A DNA stretch of 64,000 nt from Bin125 sp026705025 (lineage in GTDB: Bacteria; Chloroflexota; Dehalococcoidia; Bin125): NCBI GenBank assembly GCA_026705025.1, contig JAPPBN010000036.1, positions 50,133 through 114,132 on the forward strand, read 5' to 3'. Below the pieces are notes generated by a model. That model was not told where the DNA came from. It saw only the letters and a list, made by a program, of their open reading frames with translations, and did not search any database. Numbering within the stretch: the stretch's first letter is position 1; every line of letters starts with the position of its first letter. A program made the position numbers and the translations under genes. Positions 17,254 through 26,075 of this stretch are shown here, one piece after another.

Positions 17254-18471
17254 CTAGGTGATCGCCAGCATGCGGTCGAGTGCAACACGCGCCCATTTGC
17301 GCGTGTCATCGTCGACCGTGATCGGATTGACCACGCGGCCCTCGATCAGAGCTTCGGTCACCCAGGCCAGATACGCGGGGTGAATCCGGTACATCGTCGC
17401 GCAGGGGCAGACCACCGGGTCGAGACAGAATGCCGTCTTGCCCTCGTGAGCGACCTCTTCATTGAGCCGGTGGACCAGGTTGATCTCGGTGCCCACGGCG
17501 TAGGTGCCGGGCGGACCGTTGCGTACGTAGTTGATGATGAACTCGGTCGAACCGTCCGCGTCGGCGGCGTCGACGACCTGTTGAGTGCATTCCGGGTGAA
17601 CGACCACGCGAACACCAGGATGTTCTTCGCGAGCGCGCTCGATCTGGTCGACGCGGAAGCGAATGTGGACGGAGCAGTGGCCCTGCCAGAGCAGGATCTT
17701 GCTCTGTTCGATCCGTTCTTCGCTCAATCCGCCGTTCAACTTGCGGGGACTCCAGACGGCCGTCTGTGTTTGCGGGTCGATGCCGAGGCGCTTGCCCGTA
17801 TTGCGTCCGAGATGCTGGTCGGGGAAGAACAGCACCTGGTCGCCCTGTTCGAACGCCCACTCGAGCACCGCGGTTGCATTGGACGAGGTGCACACCGCGC
17901 CGCCGTTCTTGCCGACAAAGGCCTTCAGCGAGGCGGCGGAGTTCATGTAGGTGATCGGGATTACCCGGTCGGTGTCAACGACTTCACCGAGGTCATCCCA
18001 GGCGTCGTAGACATCCTCCGGCTGGGCCATGTCGGCCATCGAACATCCGGCTGCGAGATTGGGCAGGACCACCGTTTGCTGGGGCGTCGTCAGGATGTCG
18101 GCGCTTTCGGCCATGAAATGGACGCCGCAGAAGATGATGTAGTCGGCCTCGGAATTCTCGGCCGCCTGCTGGGCCAGCTTGAATGAGTCGCCGCGAAAGT
18201 CGGCAAACTCGATGATGTCGTCGCGTTGATAATGGTGCCCGAGGATTAGCAATCGCTCGCCCAGTTCGGCCCGCGCGGCACGGATGCGTTCCCGCAACTC
18301 ATCGCCCGAGAGCCTCAGATACTCCTGCGGAATCTCCGGCTGCCAGTCCGGCAAGTGCGGCTCGGACGCCAGCGGGATGGTGGCGATGTCGGTCTCGCAT
18401 GCCTCATCCGGCAGGTTGGGCGGCAGGGTCTCGGGTACGTACGTGGTTTCGAAAACGACGGCTTCAGACAT
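17254..18471 (-). CDS. nadA: quinolinate synthase
   Basis: The 405-residue iron-sulfur enzyme condenses iminoaspartate with dihydroxyacetone phosphate. Recognisable segments are LILGHHYQRDDI, FCGVHFMAESADIL, AAGCSMADMAQP, VHPECTQQV and the Cys-rich PVVCPCATMYRI, which supply cluster ligands. The ATG at 18471 (MSEAVVFET) is preferred over an in-frame ATG at 18489, which would nearly abut the operator palindrome at 18491-18509. It is the first gene of nadABC and is probably repressed through that palindrome by the NrtR-type protein encoded at 18625-19299. Confidence 0.96.
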   Translation of the reverse strand: MSEAVVFETTYVPETLPPNLPDEACETDIATIPLASEPHLPDWQPEIPQEYLRLSGDELRERIRAARAELGERLLILGHHYQRDDIIEFADFRGDSFKLAQQAAENSEADYIIFCGVHFMAESADILTTPQQTVVLPNLAAGCSMADMAQPEDVYDAWDDLGEVVDTDRVIPITYMNSAASLKAFVGKNGGAVCTSSNATAVLEWAFEQGDQVLFFPDQHLGRNTGKRLGIDPQTQTAVWSPRKLNGGLSEERIEQSKILLWQGHCSVHIRFRVDQIERAREEHPGVRVVVHPECTQQVVDAADADGSTEFIINYVRNGPPGTYAVGTEINLVHRLNEEVAHEGKTAFCLDPVVCPCATMYRIHPAYLAWVTEALIEGRVVNPITVDDDTRKWARVALDRMLAIT

Positions 18472-18490
18472 GACTCTCAAACCCATCACT

Positions 18491-18509
18491 TAGTGTCAGA
18501 GTGACACTA
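18491..18509. promoter_or_regulatory. palindromic operator, probable NrtR box of nadABC
   Basis: The arms TAGTGTCA (18491-18498) and TGACACTA (18502-18509) form a perfect 8-bp dyad around GAG. It lies 19 bases upstream of the nadA ATG. A Nudix/winged-helix protein of NrtR architecture is encoded next door, and NrtR is known to repress NAD-synthesis operons through GTGT/ACAC palindromes. The match of site, regulator and target operon makes the assignment strong, although binding is inferred. Confidence 0.82.
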
Positions 18510-18624
18510 TCGATCCGCAATATTGTTGCAAATCTGGAGGCGTGCTGTCAAGAGACGAGTCAGAGAAACGTGGAACAATCGCGTGGCGACATAAGCCAAG
18601 AGCTGGAACGCTCGGGCCTAAAGC

Positions 18625-19299
18625 TCAGGAGCGGCTGGCAAAGCGATACAGACGTGCGGGACGATGTCGACCGTCGGTGCGTTTCTCGGGCGTTGCGACG
18701 ATGAAATCGGATGCCAGGAGTCGCCGGCGGAAGTTCCGCTTGTCCAGCGGTCGGCCGAGAATTGCCTCGTACACCTCCTGCAGTTCGCGCATGGTGAACT
18801 GAGGCGGCAACAGCGAGTAGGCCGCGTCGGTGTACTGCAGCTTGTTGATCAGCCGAGTCCGCGCGACGTCAATCACCTGCTCGTTGTCGAACGCGAGCGG
18901 GGGAAGATCGTCCAGATTCCACCATTCGGGACGCCACGCCGTCCGCTGGGCCAGACGGACCGAGGCGCTTTCGACCAGCGCAAACCACGCCACGCCGACG
19001 CTGCCCTCTTCGGGCGACGGATCGAGATCGCCAAACGTGTAGAGCTGCTCGAGGAAGACGTCGGTGACGCCGGTTTCTTCAGCGAGTTTGCGCACGGCAG
19101 CTTCATCCATTGTCTCGCCGTGCAGCACGGCCCCGCCGGGAATCGCCCACCGACCCTCGGCCGGTGCGGCCGAACGCTCAATCAGTAGAACCTGCAAGGC
19201 GCCGTCGACCACGGTGAAGATCACCACGAGAACCGCAACGATTGGGCGGCGCGCCGCCGTTCTGCTGGCGATGGGCGCTCGGCTGGTCTCGGTCGTCAT
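18625..19299 (-). CDS. nrtR: NrtR-type Nudix-fold transcriptional regulator of NAD synthesis
   Basis: The 224-residue protein has a Nudix domain (about 18-145) and a C-terminal winged helix (about 163-222) with LLPPQFTMRELQEVYEAILG and LDKRNFRRRLL, the NrtR DNA-binding signature. In the Nudix box (55-78) the canonical REUxEE reads RKLAEE, so the first catalytic Glu is Lys71. This fits NrtR proteins that bind ADP-ribose or NAD metabolites without hydrolysing them. The gene lies four bases after the miaB stop and upstream of the nadABC operator. A plain ADP-ribose pyrophosphatase is the alternative, but the winged helix argues against it. Confidence 0.9.
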   Translation of the reverse strand: MTTETSRAPIASRTAARRPIVAVLVVIFTVVDGALQVLLIERSAAPAEGRWAIPGGAVLHGETMDEAAVRKLAEETGVTDVFLEQLYTFGDLDPSPEEGSVGVAWFALVESASVRLAQRTAWRPEWWNLDDLPPLAFDNEQVIDVARTRLINKLQYTDAAYSLLPPQFTMRELQEVYEAILGRPLDKRNFRRRLLASDFIVATPEKRTDGRHRPARLYRFASRS

Positions 19300-19303
19300 C
19301 GGA

Positions 19304-20671
19304 TTATGCCGGCTTGCCCTGCAAGCTCCCCAGGGACGGCTGGCCCTGCAGACTCCACGCGCCGACTCGCGTTACCGACACATCCAACATATCGCCGGGC
19401 TGGAGGTCGCCGACTGGGGCATCGAAATGGACAAGTTTCATCGTCCGCGTCCGCCCGGTGTGACGCTCCATGCCCTCGGTCTCGGACGGCTTGGTCGACT
19501 CGAGGAGAACATCGACATCGGTGAGCAGATAGCGGTTATTGATCTGGAACGAGATGTCTCGCTGCAATTCTTCAATGCGGTGCAATCGCTCCATCTTGAT
19601 CTCGTGCGGGACATCTTCTGGCTGATGGCGCTCGGCGAATGTCCCGGTCCGCGGGCTGTAGGCGGCGACATGAACCTTGTCGAAACGCAGGTCGGCGAGC
19701 AGGTCGTAGGTGTCCTGGAAATCTCTCTCCGTCTCACCCGGGAAACCCACGATCACATCCGTCGAGATGCTGACATCGGGCCAGAGCGAACGGACTTTGT
19801 CCACTCGCTCGCGGAACTGGGCAACGCTGTAGCCGCGTCGCATGTTCGTCAGCACGTCGTCCGAACCGGCCTGCACCGGCAACGAGAAGGCCTCGCAGAC
19901 CTTGGGCAGCTCGGCCATCCCCTCGAGGATGCGGTCGGTCATGTCGGGCGGATAGCTGGTCAACTGGCGGATGCGCTGGAGATTGGGTAACTCGTGAATC
20001 TCCCGCATCAGGTCGGACAGGTCGGCGTGGTCGGTGTCGGGATCAACGGGTGGTTGGTCCTTCCCGTAGGCCTCGACGGTCTGGCCAAGCAATGTGACCT
20101 CGCGCACCCCCCGTTGCGTGTGGGCTTCAACCTCGCGGGCAATCTCGTCGATTGGTCGCGAGCGCTCGCGGCCGCGGCGGAGGGGGACGATGCAGTAGGT
20201 GCAGAATTTGTCGCAGCCCTCGATCACCGGCACAAAGGCCGTCGGCCGTGTCTCGTCAGGGAAGATCTCCGGCCAGAATTCGCCGCCGTCATCCTCGGGT
20301 TCGGGAATGCCGGGCAGATCGAGGAGATTGACGACCTGGTCGAAGCGCTGCGGCTGCGCCCAGGCGTCGACGAATGAGAATCGCTTCGTGATCGGGTCGT
20401 CGCCGCGAGCGGTGTGAGGTCCGACCATGCAGCCCATGACGGCGATTCTGAGGCTGGGATTGGTCCGCTTGAGATGCTTGAGCGAGCCGAGTTTGGCCTG
20501 CGCCTTGTCCTCGGCGTGCTGGCGCACGGCACAGGTGTTGAGCACGATTAGGTCGGCGTCGCGCGGTTGATCAGTCGGGTCCATGCCCAGCCGTCGCAGA
20601 CCCGCAGCAAGCTTGGCCGAATCGGCCGTGTTGACCTGGCAACCGACGGTCCAGATGTGATACTGCGGCAT
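19304..20671 (-). CDS. miaB: tRNA-2-methylthio-N6-dimethylallyladenosine synthase
   Basis: The 455-residue methylthiotransferase has an N-terminal UPF0004 domain (IWTVGCQVNTADS, NTCAVRQHAEDKA, VMGCMVG). The radical-SAM motif is in GCDKFCTYCIVPLRRGRERSR (CxxxCxxC), and a C-terminal TRAM domain follows from about residue 380. It adds a methylthio group at A37 of tRNAs reading UNN codons. The ATG at 20671 is only 20 bases after the 3' end of tRNA-Ser(GCU), and no Shine-Dalgarno sequence is visible in that spacer. nrtR follows at four bases. Confidence 0.96.
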   Translation of the reverse strand: MPQYHIWTVGCQVNTADSAKLAAGLRRLGMDPTDQPRDADLIVLNTCAVRQHAEDKAQAKLGSLKHLKRTNPSLRIAVMGCMVGPHTARGDDPITKRFSFVDAWAQPQRFDQVVNLLDLPGIPEPEDDGGEFWPEIFPDETRPTAFVPVIEGCDKFCTYCIVPLRRGRERSRPIDEIAREVEAHTQRGVREVTLLGQTVEAYGKDQPPVDPDTDHADLSDLMREIHELPNLQRIRQLTSYPPDMTDRILEGMAELPKVCEAFSLPVQAGSDDVLTNMRRGYSVAQFRERVDKVRSLWPDVSISTDVIVGFPGETERDFQDTYDLLADLRFDKVHVAAYSPRTGTFAERHQPEDVPHEIKMERLHRIEELQRDISFQINNRYLLTDVDVLLESTKPSETEGMERHTGRTRTMKLVHFDAPVGDLQPGDMLDVSVTRVGAWSLQGQPSLGSLQGKPA

Positions 20672-20691
20672 GGCTCAATCGCTCAATCTCA

Positions 20692-20781
20692 TGGCGGAGG
20701 GTGAGGGATTCGAACCCTCGACGGAGTCTCCCCCGAACCCGCTTAGCAGGCGGGCGCACTAGGCCACTATGCGAACCCTCC
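20692..20781 (-). tRNA. tRNA-Ser(GCU)
   Basis: On the minus strand the sequence folds as a class II tRNA. The acceptor stem GGAGGGT pairs with ACCCTCC, followed by discriminator G and an encoded CCA (20692-20694). The anticodon loop is CT-GCT-AA, the variable arm is long, and the T arm contains GGTTCGAATCC. Anticodon GCU with a long variable arm identifies serine. Without CCA the gene is 20695-20781. Confidence 0.96.
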
Positions 20782-20860
20782 ATGAATGAGATTAGCAGCG
20801 AGCGGGCCATATGCTGCGCGGAGATTGCATATTGGAGCAGGCACGATCGGCGACGTGACG

Positions 20861-21838
20861 ATGCGCGAACGGCTTCGGAAACTCATCGACAGCGCCCTGC
20901 TCAGACTGGCCCCGCCCAGTCCACATCGACTGCTTCAACTGGCTGACAACCACTGGATGCCGTTCATTGGCGCCATCGCGGCGATCGCCCTGGCTCTGGC
21001 AATTGTCGTGCCCCTGGCGCTTGCCACCAAGAGCGACCAGAACGATCCGTTTGTGCTGCAGTCGGCGGACGGAGCGCGTTTCGTCGCCGAACTCAATGGC
21101 GACGGTGACACCTGGGTACTGCTCGGCCACATGTTCCCGACCAAGCGGACCAAGCCGACCCACCGTGGAATCTGGGACAAGTTCGCGGACCGGCTCGTCG
21201 CCGAGGGCTACCGGGTGCTTCGCTGGGACTTCCGCTGCCACGGAGACACGCCCTGCGTCTATAGCGACCGCCCAATCGAGGACGTGCCTGAGATCTATCT
21301 GGAGTGGGAGGCCGCGATCGACTATGCGGTCGAGGAGGGGGCGGAGAAGATCTACGGCATTGGCGTCAGCATGGGCGGCACCAGCCTGATGCAGGTTGCG
21401 GCGTACCGCGACGAATTTGTCGCCGTCAGCGCGATTTCCAGTCCCAACATCTTTCCCAACAAGCCCCCCAAGGACTCAGACCGGGCCGACGAGGACGGGT
21501 TTGACAAGCTCGATGGCCTGAGCACGGTCGCCGACATTGATGTACCGAAGCTGTACATCGCCGGAGCGCGAAACCAGTGCTCCTACTGGCAGTCCAATCG
21601 TTACTTCAAGGCGGCCGGTGAGCCGGTCCGGTTTGTGCTCTACGAGACCGACCTGCACGGCACGGAGATCCTCGACGACGAGGAGATCGGACCAGACGCG
21701 GTGCAGGAAGTCCTGGACTTCCTTGCCGATCCACACGGCATCATCGGCAAGGAGATGCGCAATCTTGCGCCCGGGGCCGACCCGGACCACGAGTGTTTTC
21801 CGCCCAAGGATCAGGATGACGAACAGGACGAGGAATAG
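20861..21838 (+). CDS. membrane-anchored alpha/beta hydrolase
   Basis: From the ATG at 20861 the protein has 325 residues. One N-terminal membrane helix (FIGAIAAIALALAIVVPLAL) is followed by an extracytoplasmic alpha/beta-hydrolase domain. It has an oxyanion region VLLGHMFPTKRT, RWDFRCHGDT and the nucleophile elbow GIGVSMGGTS; the late DLHGTEIL supplies a plausible catalytic His. The C-terminus is acidic. The substrate is unknown. In-frame starts upstream (GTG at 20855, ATG at 20786) are possible; the last would almost touch the tRNA gene. Confidence 0.75.
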   Translation: MRERLRKLIDSALLRLAPPSPHRLLQLADNHWMPFIGAIAAIALALAIVVPLALATKSDQNDPFVLQSADGARFVAELNGDGDTWVLLGHMFPTKRTKPTHRGIWDKFADRLVAEGYRVLRWDFRCHGDTPCVYSDRPIEDVPEIYLEWEAAIDYAVEEGAEKIYGIGVSMGGTSLMQVAAYRDEFVAVSAISSPNIFPNKPPKDSDRADEDGFDKLDGLSTVADIDVPKLYIAGARNQCSYWQSNRYFKAAGEPVRFVLYETDLHGTEILDDEEIGPDAVQEVLDFLADPHGIIGKEMRNLAPGADPDHECFPPKDQDDEQDEE

Positions 21839-21867
21839 ACGATCCGGCCTGGCAGGCTCCGCGAACC

Positions 21868-22071
21868 TCAGGATCCGGCGCGGCGCTTCAGAAGTCGCTG
21901 GGTCAACGGGACGAGCACGATCACGGCGACGGCGCCGACGATGATCCCGACGACCACGTCAACAACCAGCGCGAGGATCACCATCAGCAGGATGCCGATC
22001 AACGGAGCAATGAAGCCAGCCAGGGTGGCGATCTGACCCTGCTGCTTTGGGCTCAGCGGATCATCACTCAT
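21868..22071 (-). CDS. small two-helix membrane protein
   Basis: The 67-residue protein has a short polar N-terminus, two hydrophobic segments (about 17-38 and 39-58) and a basic end QRLLKRRAGS, as expected for a small inner-membrane protein with a cytoplasmic positive tail. It lies 23 bases after the sucD stop on the same strand and may be co-transcribed. No family is recognised. Confidence 0.6.
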   Translation of the reverse strand: MSDDPLSPKQQGQIATLAGFIAPLIGILLMVILALVVDVVVGIIVGAVAVIVLVPLTQRLLKRRAGS

Positions 22072-22094
22072 GGCGTGGCCCTCGATTGACCCGG

Positions 22095-23018
<924 letters not shown>

Positions 23019-23086
23019 GCGCCGGATCCTTGTTCGGAGTCGTTCGGTTTCGTTCGGTGGTCTTCGGACCTATCGGTCCTTCGCTG

Positions 23087-24376
23087 CTATCCCTTTGAGC
23101 GGGTACGCCGTTTGCCGGATGCTGCCGCGGCGACGGCCAGTTCCGCCGCGTCGCCGAGCTCGTCCGCTGTCTGCACGGCGATCCCGGAGTCATGCAGGAC
23201 CCGCCGGCCTTCTTCGACATTGGAGCCGTTCAGGCGGACCACCAATGGCTGCTGGATGTTGAGTTCCTTGACTGCGTCGACGACGCCCTCGGCGACGATG
23301 TCGACCCGGGCCAGGCCGCCGAAAATGTTGATGAAGATCGTTTTCACGTCAGGGTCGTTGACGATGATTCGCAATGCTTCAATCACGCGGTCCTTGCGGT
23401 TGACGGTGCCGATGTCGAGGAAGTTGGCGGGTTCGCCGCCATGCAGCTTGAGCGTGTCCATGGTTGCCATGGCCAGCCCGGCGCCGTTGACGACGCAACC
23501 GATGTCGCCGTCGAGCTTGATGTAGGAGCCGATGTTGGCTTCCTCGGCCTCAATCTCAGTTGGGTTCTCCTGCGAACGGTCGCGCCACTCCTCGTAGCCG
23601 CCGTGCCGGAAGGAGGCATTGTCGTCGAGCCCGACCTTGCCGTCGATCGCGACAACGGTTCCGTCGCTCGTGAGCACGAACGGATTGACCTCGACCAGCG
23701 ACGCGTCCATGTCGATGAAGACGCGGTACAGGTTGGCGAACATCTCACCGGCCGGCCGAACGGCAGAGGACGGCAGCCCGAGCCTGCTCGCCAACGACCG
23801 ACCGCGGAATGCGGGGAATCCCTCAACGGGGTCGACCGGGACGCGCAACACCGCGCGCGGGTTGGTTCGGTTGACTTCTTCAATCGACTGTCCGCCTTCG
23901 GCCGACGCCACAATCAACGGTTGACCGTTGGCGCCGTCGACCTGGATCGAGAAGTAGTACTCCTTGGCAATCGAGGTCTGCTGTTCGATCAGCACGGCGG
24001 AGATCGGCACGCCATCGGCTCCGGTCTGGATACTGACCAGGCGGGCGTCTTGTTCCATCATGGGACGAAACTCTTTGAGCGCCTCTTCGATGCCGCCGGC
24101 GAGTCGTACGCCGCCGCGCCGGCGTCCCGTGATTTGTCCTTCATACCGTTCCGGATCCGCAGTCAGATCGTTGTAGATCCGGGTGGTCCGGTCGCGTTTG
24201 ACGATTCGGCCTTTGCCGCGTCCACCGGCGTGGACTTGCGCCTTGATCACAACGTCAGGGCCGTGCTCTTTGACCAATTCACGCGCTTCCCGCTCCGTAG
24301 TGGCCGCTCCTCCACCGGGGACGGGAACCCCATGAGATTTGAATAGTTGTTTGGCCTGGTACTCGTGGATGTTCAT
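23087..24376 (-). CDS. sucC: succinate-CoA ligase, beta subunit
   Basis: Starting at the ATG at 24376 (MNIHEYQAKQLFKSHGVPVP) the protein has 429 residues. It is slightly longer than usual, with a basic Ala-rich C-terminal extension (KRRTRSKG). The ATP-grasp domain includes KAQVHAGGRGKGRIV; later motifs are EVNPFVLTSDGTVVAIDGKVGLDDNA, CVVNGAGLAMATMD and FINIFGGLARVD. The frame stays open upstream of 24376 but that sequence does not resemble SucC. It is divergent from the Tat-type hydrolase gene. Confidence 0.96.
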   Translation of the reverse strand: MNIHEYQAKQLFKSHGVPVPGGGAATTEREARELVKEHGPDVVIKAQVHAGGRGKGRIVKRDRTTRIYNDLTADPERYEGQITGRRRGGVRLAGGIEEALKEFRPMMEQDARLVSIQTGADGVPISAVLIEQQTSIAKEYYFSIQVDGANGQPLIVASAEGGQSIEEVNRTNPRAVLRVPVDPVEGFPAFRGRSLASRLGLPSSAVRPAGEMFANLYRVFIDMDASLVEVNPFVLTSDGTVVAIDGKVGLDDNASFRHGGYEEWRDRSQENPTEIEAEEANIGSYIKLDGDIGCVVNGAGLAMATMDTLKLHGGEPANFLDIGTVNRKDRVIEALRIIVNDPDVKTIFINIFGGLARVDIVAEGVVDAVKELNIQQPLVVRLNGSNVEEGRRVLHDSGIAVQTADELGDAAELAVAAAASGKRRTRSKG

Positions 24377-24464
24377 CTTCGCCAGCCGGATGATCTCTGC
24401 ACTTGGGTGGTCGGATACCGTCGGTACCGAACATAGCTGTGGCCAGGTGGTGGGGCAATTGCGC

Positions 24465-26075
24465 GTGACACTGAGCAGGCGGCAGTTCGTCAAACGCTCC
24501 GGCTGGCTGGCCGGCGGGGCCGTGGCTGCGGCCCTCGTTGGCTGTGCTGAAGACAGACGTCCCGACCGGCAGCAGGTGCAGCCGACACAGACCGCCGACC
24601 AACAGGTGCCGAATGCGCAATCTGTTCGGCGGCAGACGCGACAGCAGGTCGCAACACAGCGGCAACGTCCCGATCCTGAGCCGGCGGAACAGGTCGAGCA
24701 GGCTGGGAAGACCAACTCGGCAGTGCAACAGGCTGGCTTCGAACAGCCCGACGCGCAGACGCAGCAACAGGGACGAGGCAGACCGCAGCCGGCCAGGCCT
24801 GAATCTCCAGCCGAACGCAGATTGCTCGTCCCGGATGTGGTTCAGGGTGGTCACGAACTGCAGGATCCGGCCTTCGAACCGATTTCCGGTGCCCGAGTCG
24901 AGTATGGCGACATCGATGGAGCGGGATACCGGATCGAGTTACCGGAGCAGTGGAACGGCGACCTCGTGCTGTGGGCGCATGGGTTTCGTGGGCTGGACGA
25001 AGCGGGCACAGGCTTTAGCCGCCGACTGACGTTCGACGACATTCCGGCCCGCGACGTGATCATCGGGCAAGGCTACGGTTGGGCGACCTCGACCTATCGC
25101 GTCAACGGCTACGTGCCGGGGGTTGGCGTTGACGACCTGTTGCGGGTCAAGGATCGGGTCGCCGAACTAGCGCGTCCGCCTCGCCGGACGTACATCGCAG
25201 GCGGCTCGATGGGCGGCGCGACTGCGCAGCTGATGGCGCAAGAGTTCCCCGGCGAGATCGCAGCCGCGCTCGCCTTCTGTCCGGCAATGGGCAATGTCTG
25301 GGTGGTCGACTATATCGTCGCCTGGCACGCGCTGGCGCACTGGCTCATTTGGGAGCCGCCTCGCCAGCTGGACGTTGAGGGGATGCTCGAGTGGGCAGAC
25401 GCGCTGGGAACAGCCGATGACTCGGGTCTGTCGCTCACGCCCCTGGGGGAGCAGTTTGCAGCACTGATCAAGACTTTCACTGGCGGCGAGCGCTGGGGAT
25501 TCGACGACGGCCTGCGTCAGCAGTGGGACATCGCATTCAGTCTCGGTGTGACGATCTGGCCCGATGTCGTTGGATCCGGGTCGCCGGGCCCCGGCGAGGT
25601 GATTCCGGTATCCCGAGAGTTACCGCCAGCAGACACGAGGGAGCACATCTACTCCGCCGATCCGGTGGCGGGGATCGATGTGCAGCGACTGAATGAGGAG
25701 GTCATCCGCTTCGGCTCAGATCCTGACCGGCGGCACGATCCCGGGGTCGGGATTCCGACCGGTGAGCTTCGGGCGCCGATGCTGGCTTTGAAGACCACCG
25801 GCGACCTGTTTACGCCGATTCACCTGGACCGCGACTACCAGCGGATGTTGCAGGAGTCGGGTTGGGAGCGCAATCTGGTTGTGCAGACCGTTCGACGGGC
25901 CGGCCATTGCACGTTTTCGGAGCGTGAAGCGCTGGCCCGTTTCACGGCCATTGTCTCGTGGCTCTCATTCGGATTCGCGCCCGCCGGCGACGATCTCCAG
26001 GGCGATCTGTCGCTGGTTGGGACGAGATTCACGGATCCGTTCGACGAGGATGATCCGCTGCGTCCCGAGGGCTAA
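24465..26075 (+). CDS. Tat-exported alpha/beta hydrolase lipoprotein with Q-rich linker
   Basis: The GTG at 24465 gives 536 residues starting with a Tat-like signal, SRRQFVKRSGW, then a hydrophobic stretch ending in a lipobox ALVGC. Next comes a disordered Gln-rich linker of about 85 residues. The hydrolase domain has LVLWAHGFRG (oxyanion region), the elbow GGSMGGATAQL and a C-terminal catalytic His in RRAGHCTFS. This resembles secreted esterases or feruloyl-esterase/tannase-like proteins; the substrate is unknown. A frame extension upstream of the GTG would overlap sucC and separate the signal peptide from the start. It converges with the selenoprotein gene, overlapping by four bases. Confidence 0.8.
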   Translation: MTLSRRQFVKRSGWLAGGAVAAALVGCAEDRRPDRQQVQPTQTADQQVPNAQSVRRQTRQQVATQRQRPDPEPAEQVEQAGKTNSAVQQAGFEQPDAQTQQQGRGRPQPARPESPAERRLLVPDVVQGGHELQDPAFEPISGARVEYGDIDGAGYRIELPEQWNGDLVLWAHGFRGLDEAGTGFSRRLTFDDIPARDVIIGQGYGWATSTYRVNGYVPGVGVDDLLRVKDRVAELARPPRRTYIAGGSMGGATAQLMAQEFPGEIAAALAFCPAMGNVWVVDYIVAWHALAHWLIWEPPRQLDVEGMLEWADALGTADDSGLSLTPLGEQFAALIKTFTGGERWGFDDGLRQQWDIAFSLGVTIWPDVVGSGSPGPGEVIPVSRELPPADTREHIYSADPVAGIDVQRLNEEVIRFGSDPDRRHDPGVGIPTGELRAPMLALKTTGDLFTPIHLDRDYQRMLQESGWERNLVVQTVRRAGHCTFSEREALARFTAIVSWLSFGFAPAGDDLQGDLSLVGTRFTDPFDEDDPLRPEG

